8,557 bases of DNA, taken from positions 1 to 8,557 of the forward strand of contig CAMPGR010000144.1 in NCBI GenBank assembly GCA_946885605.1. The letters are read 5' to 3'. The translations under genes and the position numbers were made by a program. Below, piece by piece: positions 1 through 6,127 of the stretch (within the stretch, counting starts at the first letter, position 1; each line of letters begins with the position of its first letter). Origin of the DNA: an uncultured Pseudomonadota bacterium (GTDB taxonomy: Bacteria > Pseudomonadota > Gammaproteobacteria > Burkholderiales > SG8-41). A model generated the notes under the pieces. The model was not told the origin of the DNA and did not search any database. It saw only the letters and a program-made list of their open reading frames with translations.

Positions 1-2
1 GG

Positions 3-41
3 CGCGAGGCAGCGCGCGCGGTACAGCCGGCAGCGAAGTAG
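3..41 (+). CDS. possible C-terminal end of an upstream gene (partial)
   Basis: One frame is open from the left edge and ends at a TAG at 39-41, giving a 12-residue tail (REAARAVQPAAK). The alanine-rich tail is plausible for a gene ending just before the acyl-CoA dehydrogenase. The piece is too short to identify a family, and another frame also stays open to a TAG at 61-63, so the call is weak. If real, the stop codon lies inside the first copy of the 22-bp duplication. Confidence 0.22.
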   Translation, partial: REAARAVQPAAK

Positions 42-77
42 CCGAAGCCCCGAATCGAAGTAGCCGAAGCCCCGAAT
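34..77. repeat. perfect 22-bp tandem direct repeat, two copies
   Basis: Positions 34-55 and 56-77 are identical over 22 bp (unit begins CGAAGTAGCC and ends GCCCCGAAT). The last two bases of copy 2 supply the A and T of the ATG at 76-78. The unit has no good Shine-Dalgarno core. Because the copies are perfect, the duplication looks recent or is an assembly artefact. It adds 22 bp between any upstream stop codon and the dehydrogenase start. Confidence 0.9.
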
Positions 78-1231
78 GGATTTCACGCTCAGCGCCGAGC
101 AAGTCGCTTTTCAGGAATCGGTGCGCGTTCGCGAAGCGCGAGCTGGAAGCCGACGCGCTCAAGCGCGCGCATTCCGAAGAATACCCGCGCGAGATCGCGG
201 GCAAGATGGCCGCAGCGGGGCTGCTCGGCATCACCCTCCCCGAGGAGGACGGCGGGCAAGGCGGGACGCTCATGGACGCGGTGCTGGCGATCGAGCAGAT
301 CGCGCTCGTGTGTCCGCGCAGCGCCGATCTCGTGCAGGAGGGGAACTTCGGCGCGATCCGTGTGCTCGCGCGGTTTGCCACGGCAGATCAGAGGAAGCGA
401 TTTCTGGCGCCCGTGCTGCGCGGCGAGGAGATCATTGCGGTCGCCATGACGGAACCGGAAGCGGGATCCGCGACGACGGATCTCGTGACGAGCGCAAAAC
501 CGGACGGCGCGGGCTTTCGCGTGACGGGAACTAAAGTGTTCCCCAATCCCCACGCCGACCAGTACCTGGTTTACGTGCGCTACGGCCCGGGAGTCGAAGG
601 GATCGGGTCGGTGATGATCCGGCGGGGGGCGCCGGGTTTCACCATGGGGAAGACGGCGCACTTCATGTCGGGCGCGCACTGGGCGCCGCTCTACTTCGAC
701 AACGTCTACGTGCCGCCCGAGGACGTGCTTCTCGGCCCGGGCGGATTCAAGAAGCAGATGGCCGGCTTCAACGCGGAGCGCGTCGGAAATGCGGCGCGCT
801 CGCTCGCCTTCGGACGCTACTGCTTCAACCTCGCGCGGGACTACGCGCTCACGCGCAAGCAGTTCGGGCGCCCGCTGTGCGAGTTCCAGGGCCTGCAGTG
901 GAAGTTCGCCGACATGCGGGTGAAGCTCGATGCCGCTGAGCTTCTTCTCTACCGCGCGGCGGCGAACGCGGATCGCGGTTTCCCGGGCGCGGACGAGACG
1001 ACGGTCGCGAAGCTCGCGCGCAACCAGGCGGGATTCGAGGTGGCGAACGAAGCGCTGCAGGTGATGGGGGGACTCGGCTACACGCAGGAAACGCTCGTCG
1101 AATACTGCGTGCGGCGCACACGCGGGTGGATGATCGCCGGCGGTTCGATGGAGATGATGAAGAACCGCCTCGCGGAGAGCATCTTCGAGCGGCGCTTCTC
1201 GCAGCGTCCTCCGAAATCGTCGAACGCCTAG
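76..1231 (+). CDS. acyl-CoA dehydrogenase family protein, frameshifted near codon 17
   Basis: This is a FAD-dependent enzyme that would oxidise an acyl-CoA to its 2,3-enoyl-CoA and pass electrons to ETF. Codons 1-17 from ATG 76 (MDFTLSAEQVAFQESVR) give a typical family N-terminus, but the matching continuation (FAKRELEADAL...) lies in another frame from 128. As read, the intact part starts at ATG 206 and runs 341 aa. Restored, the protein is about 385 aa, normal for the family. Visible motifs are the FAD/substrate loop MTEPEAGSATTD, TRKQFGRPL, and the C-terminal QVMGGLGYTQE. The glutamate of the MCAD-type YEGT motif is replaced (IAGGS), while a Glu in FNAERVG (near residue 235) sits where isovaleryl-CoA dehydrogenase keeps its catalytic base. 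The etfBA pair downstream fits as electron acceptor. Family call is firm; substrate is unknown, and whether the gene is functional depends on the frameshift being real. Confidence 0.9.
121..130 (+). other. frameshift site in the acyl-CoA dehydrogenase
   Basis: The codons GTG CGC at 121-126 are followed by a single G at 127, after which TTC GCG AAG from 128 continues the family sequence in a new frame. Family proteins commonly read V-R-A-F-A here, which would need GTG CGC GCG TTC. Loss of one GC/CG dinucleotide from a short GC run is therefore the simplest explanation. A one-base insertion would restore frame equally well but would leave out the alanine. Confidence 0.8.
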
Positions 1232-1316
1232 CCGCAAAGCACGCCAAAGCCCAGGCGCCAAGGACGCCAAAAGGCCTCGACGCGAAAGACACAAAGGACT
1301 CAAAGGACGCGAAGGA
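1232..1316 (+). repeat. degenerate purine-rich repeat tract (left arm)
   Basis: After the dehydrogenase stop, a short motif of the form GACGCCAAAG recurs with variation at a spacing of about 8-15 nt. CAAAGGAC occurs exactly at 1292-1299 and again at 1301-1308. The tract ends with AAGGACGCGAAGG at 1303-1315. This is nearly the reverse complement of elements at 1370-1402, so the gap forms a facing pair of arms. The 193-bp gap (1232-1424) contains no convincing gene; the open frame across it only translates the repeat into lysine- and aspartate-rich sequence. Confidence 0.65.
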
Positions 1317-1369
1317 ACGAGAGGAAAATTCAGCTCGACGGTCCTGAGCGGTGCTCGAGCTCTAGGTGG

Positions 1370-1402
1370 CCTTTGCGTCCTTCGAGTATCCTTTGCGTCC
1401 TT
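1370..1402 (-). repeat. inverted arm: two copies of a 13-bp element
   Basis: CCTTTGCGTCCTT occurs exactly at 1370-1382 and 1390-1402. Its reverse complement AAGGACGCAAAGG matches 12 of 13 bases at 1303-1315. In a transcript either copy could pair with the purine-rich left arm, leaving a loop of about 55-75 nt. There is no U-tract typical of an intrinsic terminator, so termination is not claimed. Confidence 0.7.
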
Positions 1403-1406
1403 TGCC

Positions 1407-1412
1407 TATATT
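1407..1412 (+). promoter_or_regulatory. possible -10 box before the acyl-CoA synthetase
   Basis: TATATT differs from the sigma-70 -10 consensus at one position and lies 12 bp before the ATG at 1425. No convincing -35 hexamer is seen at 16-18 bp upstream. If used, transcription would start around 1419-1420, making a leader of only a few bases. That would agree with the absence of a Shine-Dalgarno sequence here. Confidence 0.25.
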
Positions 1413-1424
1413 TCCTTTTGAACC

Positions 1425-3527
1425 ATGACGGAAGAGCTTCGCCAACCGCGCGTGGCACGGGCCCTGTTTCAACCGCGAGCCGTTGCGCTCGTCGGCGCAT
1501 CCGCGGATCCGAAGAAAAACAACGCTCGCCCCCAGCGCTTCCTGCGCCGTCACGGCTATACCGGGCGGATACTCCCCGTCAATCCGCGCTACACAGAGCT
1601 TTTCGGCGAGCCGTGTTATCCCGACCTGCGCTCCGCGCCCGGCCCGATCGATCACGCTTTCATCATGGTGCCCGCACCGCGAGTGCCGGACGTCGTGGCG
1701 CAATGCTGCGAGCTCAGGATTCCCGTCGCGACGATTTTCAGCGCCGGATTCGCCGAGCTGGGCGAAGCGGGGCTCAAGGCTGAGCGCGATATGGTCGCGA
1801 TGGCGCGCGCCGCGGGCGTTCGGCTCCTCGGCCCCAACTGCATGGGCCTCATCGACGTCCACGGCAAAACGGCGCTCTCGGTCAACGCGGTGCTCGAGCG
1901 CGAGACGCTGCGCCCGGGAGCACTTGGCGTCATTTCGCAGAGCGGGAGCACGCTCGGCACGCTCATCTCGCGGGCGCAGGCGCGCGGGCACGGGTTCTCC
2001 AAGCTCGTTTCGGTCGGGAACGAATGCGATCTCGCCGTGGGCGAACTGGCGGAATTTCTGGCGGACGACGCGGATACCCGCGCCATACTGCTCTTCCTCG
2101 AAACGTTTCGCGACGCCGAGCGGCTCGCTTCAGCCGCGCGCCGCGCTTTTGCCGCGGGAAAACCGCTGATCGCGTACAAGCTGGGCCGTTCCGAAGTCGG
2201 ACGCCGCGCGGCCGCTTCGCATACCGGCGCCATGGTCGGCGCGGACGAGCTCGCAACGGCGTTCTTCCGCGCGCACGGCATCCTGCGCGTCGACATGCTG
2301 GAAAGCCTCTTCGAGCTGCCGCAGCTCGTGATCGGGCGCAAGCCGCCCGTGGGCCGCCGGGTCGCGGTCCTCACCGGTACGGGCGGCGCGGCCGCGATGA
2401 TCGCCGACCGCCTGGGCGTGCTGGGCGCGGAAGTGGTGAGCCCGCCACCCGCGGTGGTTGAGAAACTGCGCAGCCAGGATCTTCCCATAGGGGAGGCACC
2501 CATCACCGATCTTCCGATGGGCAAGAGCGAGGGCGGCGCGTATACCGCAGTGCTCTCCGCGCTGCTCGGCTCGGATCACTGCGATGCGGTCGTCTCCGTC
2601 ATCGGCTCCAGCTCGCAGAATCCTCAGACGCTGGTGGAGCGCGTGTTCCGCGCGGAAGGACGCGACAGAAAGCCGCTCGCCGTCTTTCTTGCGCCACGCG
2701 CTGACGACGGGCTGCTCGCTCTGCAGGAGAACGGCATTGCGGGATTCCGCACCCCGGAGGCGTGTGCGGACTGCGTCAACGCGTTCCTCGACTGGCGGGC
2801 GCCGCAAGACGATGGGGCGGTCCTCGACGTTGAAACGGAAGCCGCAGACGCGCGCGCCGCAGCGGCAGGCGACCGGCTCAACGAGCACGAAGCCTGCCTC
2901 CTCTTCGCGGCGCTCGGCATACCGCGTGCGGAAAGCCGGATGGTGGCCCACCCCGAGCAGTGCCTCGATCTTCATTTCGATTTCCCGGCAGCGGTCAAGG
3001 TCGTTTCCGCCGATATCCCGCACAAGAGCGACGCGGGCCTGGTGGAGCTCGATGTATCGAGCGGCGGCAATCTCCGCGTTGCGATCCAGCGCATACTGAA
3101 CCGCGCACGCGAGCATTTTCCGCAGGCGCGCATCGATGGCGTGCTCGTGCAACGGATGGAACGCGGCCTTGCGGAAGCGATCGTCGGCTTTCGTCGCGAC
3201 CCCGAAGTGGGGCCGGTCGTGATGCTGGGCGCCGGCGGCGTGACCGCGGAATTGAAGCGCAGCTACTGCGTGCGGCTCGCCCCGGTGAGCATCGAGACGG
3301 CAAGGGAGATGATCGCGCAAGTGCCCGAGCTCGCCCTCTTGCGGGGCTTTCGCAATCTGCCGCGCGGCGATTGCGCCGCTCTTGCGCGCGCCATCCGCGC
3401 AATGTCGCTCATCGCCTGCCTCAAAACCCGTCGCGTGACGGAAGCCGAGATCAATCCCCTGATCGTCAAGCGGGAAGGAAGCGGGGTCGTGGCGGTGGAT
3501 GGCGTGCTCGTTCTGGACGCAGCGTAA
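1425..3527 (+). CDS. acyl-CoA synthetase, NDP-forming (acetate--CoA ligase family)
   Basis: Members of this family reversibly interconvert an acyl-CoA plus ADP and phosphate with the free acid, ATP and CoA, through a phosphohistidine. The 700-aa length suits a fused alpha-beta enzyme. Domains in order: CoA-binding Rossmann domain at about 8-140 (VALVGASADPKK, then GRILPVNPRY); CoA-ligase domains at about 150-450, with the likely phosphorylated His266 in SHTGAMVGAD; and a C-terminal ATP-grasp domain from about 485, with Lys525 (AAVKVVS), His533-Lys534 (IPHKSD) and EINPLIV from 675. All key motifs are present, so the enzyme looks intact. The ATG at 1425 has no clear Shine-Dalgarno, but the next residues match the usual family start closely. 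It probably activates or deactivates the acid handled by the neighbouring dehydrogenase. Substrate is not readable; some relatives are annotated as pimeloyl- or acetyl-CoA synthetases. Confidence 0.93.
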   Translation: MTEELRQPRVARALFQPRAVALVGASADPKKNNARPQRFLRRHGYTGRILPVNPRYTELFGEPCYPDLRSAPGPIDHAFIMVPAPRVPDVVAQCCELRIPVATIFSAGFAELGEAGLKAERDMVAMARAAGVRLLGPNCMGLIDVHGKTALSVNAVLERETLRPGALGVISQSGSTLGTLISRAQARGHGFSKLVSVGNECDLAVGELAEFLADDADTRAILLFLETFRDAERLASAARRAFAAGKPLIAYKLGRSEVGRRAAASHTGAMVGADELATAFFRAHGILRVDMLESLFELPQLVIGRKPPVGRRVAVLTGTGGAAAMIADRLGVLGAEVVSPPPAVVEKLRSQDLPIGEAPITDLPMGKSEGGAYTAVLSALLGSDHCDAVVSVIGSSSQNPQTLVERVFRAEGRDRKPLAVFLAPRADDGLLALQENGIAGFRTPEACADCVNAFLDWRAPQDDGAVLDVETEAADARAAAAGDRLNEHEACLLFAALGIPRAESRMVAHPEQCLDLHFDFPAAVKVVSADIPHKSDAGLVELDVSSGGNLRVAIQRILNRAREHFPQARIDGVLVQRMERGLAEAIVGFRRDPEVGPVVMLGAGGVTAELKRSYCVRLAPVSIETAREMIAQVPELALLRGFRNLPRGDCAALARAIRAMSLIACLKTRRVTEAEINPLIVKREGSGVVAVDGVLVLDAA

Positions 3528-3537
3528 AGGCCGCCAT

Positions 3538-3552
3538 GGCGCCGGGGGCGCC
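3538..3552. repeat. GC-rich hairpin 11 bp after the synthetase stop
   Basis: GGCGCC at 3538-3543 and 3547-3552 flank a GGG loop, so the transcript could form a six-pair stem. A competing five-pair stem is possible with GGCGC at 3557-3561. No U-run follows, so this is at best an RNA-stabilising, pausing or attenuating structure and not a clear terminator. Confidence 0.4.
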
Positions 3553-3576
3553 CTGAGGCGCGCGTGCGATTGCCTT

Positions 3577-3592
3577 CCCGGGAGTCCCCGGG
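3577..3592. repeat. second GC-rich hairpin before the MBL gene
   Basis: CCCGGG at 3577-3582 and 3587-3592 are separated by AGTC and can form a six-pair all-GC stem. Together with the hairpin at 3538-3552 it occupies most of the 121-bp gap between the synthetase and the hydrolase. No T-tract follows. The arrangement could separate expression of the two genes, but this is inference. Confidence 0.4.
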
Positions 3593-3636
3593 TAACGTTA
3601 TGCCGGCTCAAGGCAGCGAACACCAACCACACACAC

Positions 3637-3643
3637 GGAGGAG
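3637..3643 (+). promoter_or_regulatory. strong ribosome binding site for the MBL hydrolase
   Basis: GGAGGAG at 3637-3643 lies five bases before the ATG at 3649. It is the strongest Shine-Dalgarno in the window. It fixes the start at 3649, rejecting in-frame starts up to 150 bp upstream that would overlap the synthetase gene and bury the signal peptide. Confidence 0.85.
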
Positions 3644-3648
3644 TATCC

Positions 3649-4608
3649 ATGAAGGCAGCGTCCGCGCTCGTCATCACACTCGCCCTTGCGTTTGCGCACG
3701 GTGCTTCGGCGGCGAATGTGAAAATCACCCCGCTCGGCAGCCATGACGGCGAATTTTGTGTGCTCGACCGCGCACTGATACTCGAAGACCCGGATGGCAC
3801 GCGGTTGCTCTACGATCCCGGCCGCACGGTCCGCGGTGCGGAAGACCCGCGCCTCGGGAAAATCGATGTGGTGCTGTTGAGCCACGTTCATGGCGACCAT
3901 CTCGGCGACGTTCACCAGCCGGCCGCGAATGCCGGGGCTTGTGGCAAGCCCGATTTCTCGGTCAAGGCGACGCCGAATTCCAACACCGTGAACATCGTCG
4001 TGGCGAAGAAAGCGCGGTTTCCCGTCGGCGGCGAAATGAACTCGTTCTTCGCCCACAAGGTGAAAACCGCGGGCGGCGATCCGAAGCAGGTCTATCCGCT
4101 GCGCTTTGGCGCGCAGACGAAGGTGGGCGGTGTCGTGATCGCGAGCGTTCCGGCTGTTCACACCAACGGTCTCGCGCCTTCCTTCCTGGAAAAGGGGCTC
4201 GCGGAAATGCTGCAGGCGAATGGCCTCACCGCATACCTTGGCCCGCCCGGCGGCTTTGTCGTGCAGTTCACAAACGGGCTCGTCGCCTATCTGTCGGGGG
4301 ACACCGGCATCACGGCCGAGCAGGACCTCGTCGTGCGGCGTCACTACAAGGCCAACTTTGCCGTCATCAACATCGGCGACGTTTTCACGACCGGCCCGGT
4401 CGAAGCCGCCTATGTCATCAACGATTTGGTCAAGCCGAATTCCGTCATTGCCTCGCACGCCAACGAGGCGGCGACCAAGGGCGGCAAGGTGGTGGCCGGC
4501 ACGCGCACCGCCGCGTTCATCAAGGCCGCCAAGGTGCCGGTGCACGTTCCATTGAGCGGCAAGACCATGGAGTTCGACGGCAAAGGGAATTGCGTCGCGG
4601 GATGTTAA
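3649..4608 (+). CDS. exported MBL-fold metallo-hydrolase
   Basis: The 319-aa protein begins with a classic Sec signal peptide (MKAASALVITLALAFAHGASA, cleavage expected after the AxA at about residue 21), so it should act in the periplasm. The mature part is a metallo-beta-lactamase-fold hydrolase. The metal motif HVHGDH gives His79, His81, Asp83 and His84; His171 (AVHTNG), Asp218 (SGDTG) and His270 (ASHANE) are candidates for the remaining dinuclear-site ligands. The set is complete, so the enzyme is probably active. The overall shape resembles the UlaG-like (lactonase-type) branch, not classic antibiotic beta-lactamases. It sits 22 bp before the MmgE/PrpD gene and is probably cotranscribed with it, suggesting a shared pathway. 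Substrate is unknown: lactone, ester or phosphoester hydrolysis are all possible. The fold assignment is firm; the specific activity is not. Confidence 0.9.
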   Translation: MKAASALVITLALAFAHGASAANVKITPLGSHDGEFCVLDRALILEDPDGTRLLYDPGRTVRGAEDPRLGKIDVVLLSHVHGDHLGDVHQPAANAGACGKPDFSVKATPNSNTVNIVVAKKARFPVGGEMNSFFAHKVKTAGGDPKQVYPLRFGAQTKVGGVVIASVPAVHTNGLAPSFLEKGLAEMLQANGLTAYLGPPGGFVVQFTNGLVAYLSGDTGITAEQDLVVRRHYKANFAVINIGDVFTTGPVEAAYVINDLVKPNSVIASHANEAATKGGKVVAGTRTAAFIKAAKVPVHVPLSGKTMEFDGKGNCVAGC

Positions 4609-4630
4609 AGCCGGAAGGCACGCCCCGTTG

Positions 4631-6076
4631 ATGGATCGCGCGCCCGCTGTAAAGGAAGCGTCGAGCGCAGATGCGACGTGCCGCCTCGCGGCGCATATCG
4701 CGGGGCAGCGCTACGAATTCCTGCCTGCATCCGCGAAGCATGCGTTCCGGCGCGTGCTCCTCGACTTCGTGACGTGCGCGATCTCCGGCTCCGCCATGCC
4801 GGTGTCGCGCGCGCTCCTCTCTTACTACGAAGCGAGCGATGCGACCCGGAGCGCCACGGCGATCGGGAGCGGCGTCACGCTCTCCGCGCCGAACGCCGCG
4901 CTCGTCAACGGCGCGAATGTCCACGGGCTCGACTTCGATGACGGGCATACCGAGGGTTCCGCGCATCCGGCCGGCGCTGTGTTGCCCGCGGTGCTGGCGG
5001 CCGCGGAGCAACATGGCGCGAATGCGAAAGCGGTGATACTCGCAACGGTCATCGGGTACGACGTGATGCTGCGCATCGCGGCGGCGATGCATCCCGAATC
5101 GGCGCGACGCGGCTTCCACAATACCGCGATCGCAGGGGTGTTTGGCGCGGCGGCTGCGGTGTCCAGCATGCTGGGGCTCGACGCCGTGCGCTCGGCGCAC
5201 GCGCTCGGGCTTGCGGGCAGCTTCGCGGCCGGCACGCGGACGTATCTCGAAGAAGGCGCGGATGTGAAGAGGCTCCATCCGGGCAAGGCGGCGCGCGATG
5301 GATTGCTGTGCGCCGAGTTTGCGCAGCTCGGCATCACCGGGCCGTCAAGGATCCTTGAAGGCCGCTACGGGTTTTTCGCGACTCACGCGGGCGACTCGAT
5401 CAAATGGGCGCGGCTTTTCGAGGCGCTCGGGCAGCGCTTCGAGATCGAGAACGTGTACTTCAAGCCCTATCCGTGCTGCCGACACTACCACGCGGCCATC
5501 GATGGCATACTCGAGCTGCGCGCGGCGCACGGCCTGCGCGCACACGACGTCGAGCGCATGGCGCTTGGGCTCTACGCGGTCGGGGTGAACGGTCACGATC
5601 ACAAGCATTGCAACACGCTGCTCGATGCGCAGATGAGCGCGCCGTGCGCTGCGGCGCTTGCGCTCGTCGATGGCAAAGTCGCGGCCTCGCAGTTCCTCCC
5701 CGAAAGCCTCGACCGGCCGGAAGTGCGCGCGCTGCTCGCGCGCATCGATACCCATGTCGACTCCCAGTGCGAAGGGATCTACCCCGGGCGCCGCTCGGGT
5801 GCAGTCCATATCGTGTTGCGCGACGGACGCAGGCTCGAGAGGCGCGTCCTCGATCCCAAGGGCGAAACGGCAAACGCGATGTCGGATGCGGATCTCGAAG
5901 ACAAGTTTCGCGCGAACTGCGGGCCGCTGATCGGACGCGCGCGGTGCGATGAAGCGTTGCGGCACCTCGCCCGTTTCGAAGCGTTGAAGAGCGTTCGCGA
6001 TGTACTGCGCTCGCTCGCGCACGTCATTCCCTCGAATGGCGTGCCGGGCGTTTCGCCGTCACCGCCAATCGGGTAA
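4631..6076 (+). CDS. MmgE/PrpD family protein
   Basis: The family includes 2-methylcitrate dehydratase, cis-aconitate decarboxylase and iminodisuccinate epimerase, all acting on di- or tricarboxylic acids in the cytosol. The 481-aa protein shows the family signature: HGLDFDDGH (Asp101, Asp103, Asp104), the HPAG loop with His112, GFHNT with His163, DVKRLHPGKAARDG with Lys213 and Lys219, and YFKPYPCCRHYH near 277-286. These regions carry the active-site residues in characterised relatives, so activity is likely. After the SxP of MSAPC, Cys339 replaces the aromatic residue common in relatives, which may reflect a different substrate. ATG 4631 is chosen. A TTG at 4628 is equally in frame, and GGAAGG at 4613-4618 could serve either. 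It follows the MBL gene by 22 bp. The C-terminal tail after about 465 is proline-rich and looks like an extension. It is probably not a housekeeping PrpD, because no prpB or prpC is present. Confidence 0.92.
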   Translation: MDRAPAVKEASSADATCRLAAHIAGQRYEFLPASAKHAFRRVLLDFVTCAISGSAMPVSRALLSYYEASDATRSATAIGSGVTLSAPNAALVNGANVHGLDFDDGHTEGSAHPAGAVLPAVLAAAEQHGANAKAVILATVIGYDVMLRIAAAMHPESARRGFHNTAIAGVFGAAAAVSSMLGLDAVRSAHALGLAGSFAAGTRTYLEEGADVKRLHPGKAARDGLLCAEFAQLGITGPSRILEGRYGFFATHAGDSIKWARLFEALGQRFEIENVYFKPYPCCRHYHAAIDGILELRAAHGLRAHDVERMALGLYAVGVNGHDHKHCNTLLDAQMSAPCAAALALVDGKVAASQFLPESLDRPEVRALLARIDTHVDSQCEGIYPGRRSGAVHIVLRDGRRLERRVLDPKGETANAMSDADLEDKFRANCGPLIGRARCDEALRHLARFEALKSVRDVLRSLAHVIPSNGVPGVSPSPPIG

Positions 6077-6079
6077 AAT
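6074..6079 (+). promoter_or_regulatory. possible -10 box for etfBA
   Basis: TAAAAT at 6074-6079 overlaps the stop codon of the MmgE/PrpD gene and lies 48 bp before the etfB ATG. Only a weak -35 (TTCGCC at 6052-6057, 16-bp spacing) is visible. It could give etfBA its own transcript in addition to read-through from the upstream genes. Confidence 0.3.
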
Positions 6080-6116
6080 CGCCGCCTCGCATATCCCTTT
6101 TCCGGTACGTTCCCAC

Positions 6117-6122
6117 GAGGAG
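6117..6122 (+). promoter_or_regulatory. ribosome binding site for etfB
   Basis: GAGGAG at 6117-6122 is five bases before the ATG at 6128. A GTG at 6125 is in frame but only two bases from the site, too close to be used. ATG 6128 also gives the standard family start [10 protein letters not shown]. Confidence 0.8.
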
Positions 6123-6127
6123 CAGTG

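Noticed and set aside
89..1303. Long minus-strand open frame opposite the acyl-CoA dehydrogenase
   Set aside because: Its translation is Arg/His/Ala-rich with no recognisable motif, as expected opposite a GC-rich gene, while the plus strand carries clear family motifs.
1126..1347. Small plus-strand open frame with a lysine- and aspartate-rich tail
   Set aside because: It starts inside the dehydrogenase in another frame and then only translates the repeat tract. It has no ribosome site.
1303..1402. Intrinsic transcription terminator from the facing arms
   Set aside because: The stem is long-looped and not followed by a T-run, so a terminator call is not supported.
1232..1402. CRISPR array
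   Set aside because: The repeated units are short and degenerate, with irregular spacing and no unique spacers, and no cas gene is present.
3499..3648. N-terminal extension of the MBL hydrolase to an upstream in-frame ATG
   Set aside because: It would overlap the synthetase gene, bury the signal peptide and ignore the strong GGAGGAG site before ATG 3649.
2130..3800. 556-codon minus-strand open frame opposite the synthetase
   Set aside because: Length alone is unreliable at this GC content. The composition is antisense-like and it crosses two real plus-strand gene ends and an intergenic gap.
3649..4608. Antibiotic-resistance beta-lactamase
   Set aside because: The HxHxDH motif only shows the fold. 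The remaining sequence resembles UlaG-like hydrolases and the context is metabolic.
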